Of a stretch of DNA of 10,564 nt, positions 5,784 through 10,564 are shown one piece after another (position 1 is the first letter of the stretch; each line of letters opens with the position of its first letter). Location: NCBI GenBank assembly GCA_038065775.1, contig JBBTQE010000044.1, forward strand, positions 1 to 10,564, in the 5' to 3' direction. Both the position numbers and the translations under genes were made by a program. Below the pieces are notes generated by a model. The model did not search any database, was not told where the DNA came from, and saw only the letters and a program-made list of their open reading frames with translations. Source of the stretch: JBBTQE01 sp038065775. GTDB taxonomy: Bacteria > Patescibacteriota > Patescibacteriia > Magasanikbacterales > GWA2-37-8.

Positions 5784-6580
5784 ATCCGCTAACCAGTGTC
5801 ATCATTCCCGTTTATAATCATCTCCATACTTTACAAAAATGTTTGGAGTCCATTGTGAACCAAACTTATTTTCAACAAGATTTTACGTTCTTGGAATTTA
5901 TTATCGTAAATGATGGAAGCACCGATGGTTTTGAAAAGATGATTCCTCAAATAGTAGAGACGATACAATTTCCCGCCACCGAGCAGAGATCTTTTTATGC
6001 AGGTGAAAATGAAATAGGGGCAAGTTATGATCTTGATCCGGAGTTATTCAAAGTTGATGTAAAAATTATAAATCAAGAAAATCAAGGCGCCGCGGTCGCC
6101 CGCAACCGGGGATTCGCGGAATCAAAAGGCGAATACGTCATTTTTTGGGACGCGGATACCATTGCCCGGCCAGATATGCTGGAAAAGATGCTAAACGCCC
6201 TGCAAAAACACCCTGAAGCGTCTTATGCCTATAGCCGGTTTAAGTTTGGTTGGAAAACCATAAAAAGTCAGCCCTTTGACGCGGAAAAACTAAAGCAAGT
6301 AAATTACATTGATGTCACATCGCTTATTCGCCGGGTTGATTTTTTGGGGTTTGACGAATCCATCAAACGTTTTCAAGATTGGGATATGTGGCTGTCTCTG
6401 TTAGAGCGCGGCAAAATCGGTGTTTTTATTCCAAAAGTGTTATATAAAAAATTAGTCGGCGATAGAAAGGGGATAAGCAGTTGGTTGCCGAGTTTTTTTT
6501 ATAAATTGCCGTGGAAAACAAAACAAGTAAAAAAATATGAAGAAGCAAAAGAGATTATTATTAAAAAACATAAAATATGA
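5780..6580 (+). CDS. GT-A glycosyltransferase, family 2
   Basis: This is a 266-residue GT2-type inverting glycosyltransferase, probably acting on the cytoplasmic side in glycan assembly. Motifs are TSVIIPVYNHLHTLQKCLESIVNQT (about 5-29), IIVNDGSTDG (41-50, nucleotide-binding Asp), NQGAAVARNRGFAESKGEYVIFWDADT (101-127, with DAD at 124-126 as the metal-binding DXD-type motif) and QDWDMWLSLLERG (199-211, the ED/QDWD acceptor-base region). The start was placed at the ATG at 5780, which overlaps the previous stop as ATGA and gives the family's usual short lead before the first strand. An ATG at 5753 would add nine residues inside the upstream gene and is less likely. Between NDGSTDG and NQGAAVARN there is a longer spacer than usual (about 50 residues). 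The C-terminus is basic and has no membrane helix. Confidence 0.92.
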   Translation: MNPLTSVIIPVYNHLHTLQKCLESIVNQTYFQQDFTFLEFIIVNDGSTDGFEKMIPQIVETIQFPATEQRSFYAGENEIGASYDLDPELFKVDVKIINQENQGAAVARNRGFAESKGEYVIFWDADTIARPDMLEKMLNALQKHPEASYAYSRFKFGWKTIKSQPFDAEKLKQVNYIDVTSLIRRVDFLGFDESIKRFQDWDMWLSLLERGKIGVFIPKVLYKKLVGDRKGISSWLPSFFYKLPWKTKQVKKYEEAKEIIIKKHKI

Positions 6581-7020
6581 ACGTCACCATTTGCGGAAGC
6601 AATACATTTTATGATGAGATGCTTGATGTTAAAAAAAAGCTGGAAGAATTGGGGCATCAAGTTAAATTGCCTCCGGCTGAAATTGAAGATGAAAACGGAA
6701 ATATGATTTCTGTGAAAGAGTTTTATATCGTAAGAAAGGCGGAAACAAATGATAATAGTTGGGTGTGGGATAGAAAAGAAGAGGCCATGAGAAAACATTT
6801 TCAAAAAGTTGAATGGAGCGATGCTGTGTTGATTTTAAATTATGATAAAAATGATGTGCCCAATTATGTTGGCGCGAATACGCTTTTAGAAATGGGTTTG
6901 GCATTTCATTTAAACAAAAAAATTTATCTACTAAATGGTATGCCGGAAATAAGTTATAAAGAAGAAATTTTGGGCATGAAACCAATTGTAATTAATCAAG
7001 ATTTAACAAAGATGCAATAG
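6577..7020 (+). CDS. Nucleoside 2-deoxyribosyltransferase-like protein
   Basis: This is a 147-residue soluble protein with features of the nucleoside 2-deoxyribosyltransferase-like fold (N-deoxyribosyltransferase/RCL family). The first strand and glycine turn MNVTICGSNTFYDEM (1-15) resemble the (I/V)Y.aG...F start of that family. SDAVLILNYD (81-90) matches the aDavvai.d strand, and NTLLEMGLAFHLNKKIYLLN (101-120) matches the G.a.E.G.A...gkpv.l segment, in which E105 corresponds to the catalytic glutamate. Family members cleave or exchange the N-glycosidic bond of nucleosides or nucleotides. Whether this one does so, and on what substrate, is unknown. The start overlaps the upstream glycosyltransferase stop (ATGA at 6577-6580), placing it in the same translational chain. 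No membrane or signal segment is present. The fold assignment is moderately confident, the function is not. Confidence 0.65.
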   Translation: MNVTICGSNTFYDEMLDVKKKLEELGHQVKLPPAEIEDENGNMISVKEFYIVRKAETNDNSWVWDRKEEAMRKHFQKVEWSDAVLILNYDKNDVPNYVGANTLLEMGLAFHLNKKIYLLNGMPEISYKEEILGMKPIVINQDLTKMQ

Positions 7021-7060
7021 CGCGCAAACACACGAAGTCCGATTAGTTATATAAAAAAAT

Positions 7061-7687
7061 ATGTTGGGTCTCTCCAAATCAGAAAAAAAAATACTTAAAA
7101 AACTTTCCACGCCCATAAAAATTCAAGATTTTTTGGATAAGATGCCAATGAATTGGGAGAAAAGTGGAGAGACGTATATGTCGCCGCGGCGGGCGTTGCG
7201 GGTGAGGAAAATGCATTGTTTGGAAGGAGCGCTGTTTGCGGCCACCGCCCTGTGGGTAAGTGGCGAGGAGCCGCTTTTGTTGGATTTAAAAGTCAAGGGA
7301 GACGATGATCATGTCGTGGCGCTGTATAGGCGAAACGGGTATTGGGGCGCGATAAGCAAAACCAATCATGCGGCTTTGCGATTCCGCGATCCGGTGTACA
7401 AAACCATTCGCGAGCTGGCTCTGTCTTATTTTCATGAATATTTTCGGGATAGCGACGGCAAAAAGTTAATGGTAAGTTATTCGTCCAAGCCGCTTAATCT
7501 TAAAAGTTTAGGATCTAAATGGGTAATTGATGAAAAAGATTTGCATCATGTGGCCGAGGCTGTTGATTTTGCTCCGCACAAGCAAATTTATCCAAAGAAA
7601 AATTGTAAATTTATCCGTCCGGCTGATAAAATGGAACGTCGCGCCGGAAAGATTATTGAGTGGAAGAAAAGCGACCCTAAAACGTGA
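7061..7687 (+). CDS. Conserved protein with transglutaminase-like cysteine motif
   Basis: This 208-residue soluble protein resembles a conserved bacterial family with a transglutaminase-like (papain-fold) core, though I do not recognise a named gene. MHCLEGALFAATALWVSG (about 51-68) places C53 at the start of a helix, as in transglutaminase-like active sites. DDDHVVALYRRNGYWGAISKTNHAAL (81-106) gives H84 in a strand, and RFRDPVY (107-113) supplies an Asp (D110), so a C-H-D triad is plausible. REL.LSYFHEYF (118-128) is a further conserved-looking helix. There is no signal peptide, so it is probably cytoplasmic. The start at 7061 follows a 40-nt gap after the previous gene, and no Shine-Dalgarno motif is present. 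The stop lies 1 nt before the next start. Possible roles include peptidase, amidase or cross-linker; none is supported beyond the residues seen. Confidence 0.55.
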   Translation: MLGLSKSEKKILKKLSTPIKIQDFLDKMPMNWEKSGETYMSPRRALRVRKMHCLEGALFAATALWVSGEEPLLLDLKVKGDDDHVVALYRRNGYWGAISKTNHAALRFRDPVYKTIRELALSYFHEYFRDSDGKKLMVSYSSKPLNLKSLGSKWVIDEKDLHHVAEAVDFAPHKQIYPKKNCKFIRPADKMERRAGKIIEWKKSDPKT

Positions 7688-7688
7688 T

Positions 7689-7934
7689 ATGTATCACCTA
7701 TACATTCTAGAATGTTCTGACAAAACTTTCTACACCGGCATTGCCGTTGATTTAGTTCGCAGAATAAAAGAGCATAATACTTCCAAACTTGGCGCAAAAT
7801 ATACGCGGGCGCGCAGGCCAGTAAAACTTGTTTACGCAAAAAAGTTCCGCAATCGTTCTTTGGCTTCAAAAGCGGAAGCCAGAATAAAGAAAATGAGCAG
7901 GGAAGAAAAATTAGGAGTCGTAATGACTCAATAA
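7689..7934 (+). CDS. GIY-YIG domain protein (UPF0213/YhbQ-like)
   Basis: This is an 81-residue single-domain protein of the GIY-YIG endonuclease superfamily, of the small stand-alone UPF0213/YhbQ-like type. The first motif appears as YIL (residues 5-7) and the second as YTG (15-17). R25 in LVRRIKEHN is the expected conserved arginine, and E63 in SKAEARIKKM is the metal-binding glutamate, so the catalytic set looks intact. The segment GAKYTRARRPVKLVYAKKF is characteristic of this subfamily. The ATG at 7689 was chosen because the domain begins immediately there; the frame is open further upstream inside the preceding gene, but that extension has no domain similarity. It starts 1 nt after the previous stop. 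Its last 24 bp overlap the 3' end of the convergent membrane-protein gene. Family members act on DNA structures, but the role in the cell is poorly known. Confidence 0.85.
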   Translation: MYHLYILECSDKTFYTGIAVDLVRRIKEHNTSKLGAKYTRARRPVKLVYAKKFRNRSLASKAEARIKKMSREEKLGVVMTQ

Positions 7935-9326
7935 ATAAACAACCCATGCAATCCCCATCACATGAAATAGGGCGGGAGAAGTCATGTTTATAATTAGTAG
8001 AGCCAAGAAAGAAGCGAGCAGGCCTCTTTTTTGTTTTGTCTTTAGTATCAAATATCCAACAAACAATATCCATACAACTAATCCGACAATTCCCATTTCC
8101 GCGAATATCTCCAAATATCCCCAGTCAAAGTGCGGGGTTGTGATATTTTGTTTAAAAATTGGGCTGTAAACCGTAACTGTGTCGCCTAAGCCATTGCCCA
8201 GCAGGGGATGGAGTTTTATTTTTTCTAAAATTTTTGGCAAAAGAAGCATTCTGCTTAAAGAACTCTCTTCGGTTTGCGGCGCGGCTATGCTTTGCAGACG
8301 CAGGCCCAAATATTCCCAGCCAAAACTTTTTCCTTTTGTGGCGGCCAGATGCGTGAGCGAAAAAGCAAGAATAAAAAAAATAAACGCGCCGGCCGAGTAG
8401 GCCAGCCAGCGTTTCCAGTTTGTTTTGGAAAATAAAAATATGATGCCAATGGCCAAAGCGACAAAATAAATGCGGGTGAGGTTGGTGGCAAGGATGACCA
8501 GTAGCGTCCCTGTCATTATGAGTTTCGGTGAAGCAATCCAATTATTTTTGGAGATTGCCGTGTCAGCCGCATTCTGCTGTCTCCTTGCGATGATATTGTG
8601 AAGCATCAACAAAAATAATGGAACAAGCAGTAATTGTTCGTTAAGTATAATTCTAAAAAATCCGGTGCCGTAATCAGTGATTTTTCCGCTGGCCACATCG
8701 CGGAACCAGTGGTAATAAGAATCTTGCAATACAAAAATTCCGGAAGAAAATCCGGCCAATGTGAAATAAGTAAAGATAAAATTGCCAATAATTGCCGAGA
8801 ACAATAGGTTTGAAGATATTTTTACAAATGATTCGGATGCGGCAAGTTGTTTGAGAGGAAAATAATATAGAAAAAACAGGTATGGAACAGTGTCGGCAAA
8901 AATCAGTTTTAAATTATGGCTGTCAAAAAAGCCGCGAATTGCGGAGCTTCCAATTATCGCGTAAAACGCTATAAAAATATATAGCGCGATTTTGTTTCCC
9001 AAAAATAGATTATAAGTTTTATTCTTGACTGATTGAGAAAAAAAGATTGTGATTGAAAATACGAGTAGCAAAGTTCGCAGTGAAACGCCGTAAACTTCAA
9101 GGAAGTTTCCCGCTCCGCCCAAAATCATTTCTGCGGCGATAATCAACCACCCGCGTTGATCTTTTTTTAATAAAAAATAGACTGTTGTCAGAAGAATGCC
9201 GGCAGAAATAATCCAGTTTACCGGATTGGCGGAGTATAGTGGCGTGCCAGGGCTAAAAAAATAGGAAAATAAACGCAGGGCAAAGTATATGCCCAGCCCG
9301 CCGAAGATTTGTTTTCTGACAATCAT
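7911..9326 (-). CDS. O-antigen ligase/polymerase-like membrane protein (Wzy_C/WaaL type)
   Basis: This is a 471-residue polytopic membrane protein with about 11-12 hydrophobic segments, of the O-antigen ligase/polymerase superfamily. Such proteins join lipid-linked glycans to an acceptor, or polymerise them, on the outer face of the membrane. The usual late signature is present: R359 in SRMLLLPKILEKI (the R-x3-L type motif), HPLLGNGLG (373-381), then a histidine at 399 followed by YLEIFAEMGIVGLVVW (404-419), matching the H...y....e.G motif of WaaL-like enzymes. TNLTRIYFVAL (281-291) also fits the family. The region at about 330-400 is the likely external loop. The start overlaps the fmt stop by 4 nt (ATGA on the minus strand), so it is probably co-translated with def and fmt. 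Ligase versus polymerase cannot be separated from sequence. It may serve the glycan made by the + strand cluster. Confidence 0.85.
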   Translation of the reverse strand: MIVRKQIFGGLGIYFALRLFSYFFSPGTPLYSANPVNWIISAGILLTTVYFLLKKDQRGWLIIAAEMILGGAGNFLEVYGVSLRTLLLVFSITIFFSQSVKNKTYNLFLGNKIALYIFIAFYAIIGSSAIRGFFDSHNLKLIFADTVPYLFFLYYFPLKQLAASESFVKISSNLLFSAIIGNFIFTYFTLAGFSSGIFVLQDSYYHWFRDVASGKITDYGTGFFRIILNEQLLLVPLFLLMLHNIIARRQQNAADTAISKNNWIASPKLIMTGTLLVILATNLTRIYFVALAIGIIFLFSKTNWKRWLAYSAGAFIFFILAFSLTHLAATKGKSFGWEYLGLRLQSIAAPQTEESSLSRMLLLPKILEKIKLHPLLGNGLGDTVTVYSPIFKQNITTPHFDWGYLEIFAEMGIVGLVVWILFVGYLILKTKQKRGLLASFLALLIINMTSPALFHVMGIAWVVYLLSHYDS

Positions 9327-10234
9327 AATTTCGTTCCAACAAAGTTTTTATATCCATTCAAAAAAGTTTTTGCATCCGTGGGATTTTTTCCTTCCAGTTG
9401 CAACTCAAAAATTTCAATTGTTCCATTGCCGCAACCGATGAACATCTTTTTGTTTTCAACTGCCGTTTGCCCGGCCGGCAAAGTCTTTTCCGATTTGGCA
9501 ATTTTTAAAAGTTTCAATCTTTTTCCGTTCCAAGTCGTCCAAACACCCGGCCAAGTACTTAATCCGCGATATTGGTTATAAATTTCATCCGCGGTTTTAT
9601 TAAAATCAATTTTGCCGTCCTCTTTGGTCAACAATTTTGTAAATGTAGGTTCGCCTTCCTGTGGCTTTGAGTTTATATAGCCGGCAACATACTTTTGGAC
9701 AGTGTCTGTAAGTAGTTCAGAGCCCATTACAGCCATTTTTCCGCTCAAAGCGGCATAATTATCATATTCATCAATCGGCAGGCTTTTTTGGGTTAAAATC
9801 GGCCCATTATCCATTTTTTCATCCATGAGCATAATCGTGACGCCAGTTTCCTTTTCACCATTAATTAGCGCCGATTGGATTGGCGATGCGCCACGATATT
9901 TAGGCAGGATTGATCCGTGAACATTGATTGAACCAAATTTGGGGGCATTAATTATTTTTTTTGGGATAATCAACCCATACTGCGCGACAATATTTAAATC
10001 CGGTGTAAAAGGCAAAGTATAATTTTTCAGCGATTCGGGCTGACCGATTGGAATATTATGAGCCGTAGCTAATTTTTTGATAGGGGATTCTTCGGTAGTT
10101 TGTTTTCGTCCGACTTTGCGGTCAGGCTGCGTTATAACCAGTTCAACCGAAATAAAATCGCGCGCGAGCAGTTCTTTTAAAATTGTTACCGCAAATTCGT
10201 GCGTTCCGAAGAAAACGGTTTTTAATTTTAGCAT
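9323..10234 (-). CDS. fmt: Methionyl-tRNA formyltransferase
   Basis: This 303-residue enzyme transfers a formyl group from 10-formyltetrahydrofolate to Met-tRNAfMet in the cytoplasm, allowing bacterial initiation. The N-terminal Rossmann domain starts KTVFFGTHEFAVTILKELL (compare the family's (I/V)FmGTPeFa). VITQPDRKVGRKQ (33-45) and NIVAQYGLIIPKKII (81-95) are typical. The catalytic centre is intact: N104 and H106 in INVHGSILPKYRGASPIQSA, and D142 in MDEKMDNGPILTQ. The C-terminal tRNA-binding domain begins near residue 205 (KEDGKIDFNKTADEIYNQYRGLSTWPGVWTTW, the NRiRa..PwPGA-type segment) and is slightly short. The start ATG (10232-10234 on the + strand) is 1 nt from the def stop. The stop overlaps the next gene by 4 nt. 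The def-fmt pairing is a classical arrangement and supports the call. Confidence 0.96.
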   Translation of the reverse strand: MLKLKTVFFGTHEFAVTILKELLARDFISVELVITQPDRKVGRKQTTEESPIKKLATAHNIPIGQPESLKNYTLPFTPDLNIVAQYGLIIPKKIINAPKFGSINVHGSILPKYRGASPIQSALINGEKETGVTIMLMDEKMDNGPILTQKSLPIDEYDNYAALSGKMAVMGSELLTDTVQKYVAGYINSKPQEGEPTFTKLLTKEDGKIDFNKTADEIYNQYRGLSTWPGVWTTWNGKRLKLLKIAKSEKTLPAGQTAVENKKMFIGCGNGTIEIFELQLEGKNPTDAKTFLNGYKNFVGTKL

Positions 10235-10235
10235 A

Positions 10236-10564
10236 CTACATTATTTCTTTTTCGTATTTATGCAAGTCCTTGGCTTTTTCAATGAATAAAATACCGTTGA
10301 GGTGGTCAACTTCGTGTTGAATAATCCTGGCGAGAAAATTATCCGCGATAAATTCCATTTTATTTCCGTTTTCATCAAGCGCCTGCACTTTAATTTTTTT
10401 GTATCTTTTTACTCTCCCGTAAATACCCGGTACGGAAAAACAGCCTTCTTCGTCCCATCCGCGCAAAATTGAAGCTTTCTGCCATTGCGGGTTGATCAAA
10501 ACCAAGTCGTCATTTTTTTCTGTTGTAAATTCTTTTTCAATGATACAGACTTGCGCCAACTCGC
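10236..10564 (-). CDS. def: Peptide deformylase, 5' end outside the window
   Basis: This metalloenzyme removes the N-formyl group from nascent proteins. About 109 residues are visible, including the C-terminus. Two of the three signature motifs are seen: EEGCFSVPG (the EGCLS motif, with the metal-ligand cysteine) and QHEVDHLNGILF (HExxH with both metal-ligand histidines and the catalytic glutamate, in the usual QHE.DHL.G.lf context). The first motif (GxGLAAxQ) should lie just beyond the window edge, because the reading frame stays open to the last base and the visible residues begin at the strand after it. A TTG at 10557-10559 could be read as a start but would omit the first motif, so it is rejected. 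The stop lies 1 nt before the fmt start. Together the two genes form the formylation/deformylation pair. Confidence 0.96.
   Translation of the reverse strand, partial: ELAQVCIIEKEFTTEKNDDLVLINPQWQKASILRGWDEEGCFSVPGIYGRVKRYKKIKVQALDENGNKMEFIADNFLARIIQHEVDHLNGILFIEKAKDLHKYEKEIM

Noticed and set aside
7021..7060. Possible promoter before the transglutaminase-like gene (TATAAA at 7050-7055)
   Set aside because: No plausible -35 hexamer at proper spacing, and the box is only 5 nt from the ATG; read-through from the upstream operon is simpler.
7182..7191. 10-bp GC palindrome CGCCGCGGCG
   Set aside because: It lies within the transglutaminase-like coding sequence and its bases are accounted for by the codons there.
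7527..7688. Longer form of the GIY-YIG protein starting at 7527
   Set aside because: The extra 54 residues lie in another frame of the transglutaminase-like gene and show no domain; the GIY-YIG domain begins right at the ATG at 7689.
7999..8032. Possible + strand terminator: AGAGCC paired with GGCCTCT before a T-run
   Set aside because: The stem needs a bulge and a 16-nt loop and lies within the coding part of the ligase-like gene, so it is probably coincidental.
7588..8073. Minus-strand open frame of 161 codons spanning the GIY-YIG gene
   Set aside because: It lies antisense to the clear GIY-YIG gene and across the 3' part of the ligase-like gene in another frame, with no recognisable domain; judged a shadow.
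1..10564. CRISPR array, insertion sequence, tRNA, toxin-antitoxin or defence system
   Set aside because: I looked for regular repeats, transposase motifs, cloverleaf patterns and small toxin-like pairs, and saw none that hold up.

Overview
The window looks like a chromosomal segment from a small-genome, AT-rich bacterium, most likely a member of the Candidate Phyla Radiation (Patescibacteria, Parcubacteria-like). That assignment is an inference. It rests on divergent, trimmed ribosomal proteins, an RNA polymerase alpha subunit ending in a lysine tail with no C-terminal domain, tight packing with ATGA overlaps, and almost no Shine-Dalgarno motifs next to start codons. TGA ends several clearly intact genes (the flippase, both glycosyltransferases, the transglutaminase-like gene and fmt). 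The standard bacterial code therefore applies, and lineages that recode TGA as glycine are unlikely.

Positions 1-3141 (+ strand) hold the distal alpha operon and the L13/S9 pair: rpsK (5' end outside the window), rpsD, rpoA, rplQ, rplM and rpsI. They encode small- and large-subunit ribosomal proteins and the scaffold subunit of RNA polymerase. A 9-bp hairpin terminator follows rpsI. The intergenic gaps are short but structured. The rpsK-rpsD gap holds a perfect 12-bp inverted repeat and an imperfect 28-nt direct repeat that runs into the rpsD start codon.

Positions 3188-7934 (+ strand) start with a recognisable promoter lying so close to the first ATG that the mRNA is probably leaderless. 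A polysaccharide flippase, a GT-B (GT4) glycosyltransferase, a GT-A (GT2) glycosyltransferase and a nucleoside 2-deoxyribosyltransferase-like protein follow, all linked by 4-nt ATGA overlaps. A transglutaminase-like protein and a GIY-YIG nuclease-like protein come next.

Positions 7911-10564 (- strand) hold def (5' end outside the window), fmt and an O-antigen-ligase/polymerase-like membrane protein, read in that order. This cluster converges on the + strand genes, and the two last genes overlap by 24 bp at their 3' ends.

Functionally, the segment joins core translation and transcription genes, a compact surface-glycan assembly set (two sugar transferases, a lipid-linked glycan flippase, a ligase/polymerase) and the N-formylmethionine cycle (Fmt adds the formyl group to initiator tRNA, Def removes it from nascent proteins). 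I see no CRISPR array, insertion sequence, tRNA, phage gene or defence island, and no gene-free stretch over 300 bases. The most unusual features are the alpha subunit without its C-terminal domain, the structured rpsD leader and the two poorly characterised proteins attached to the glycan operon.
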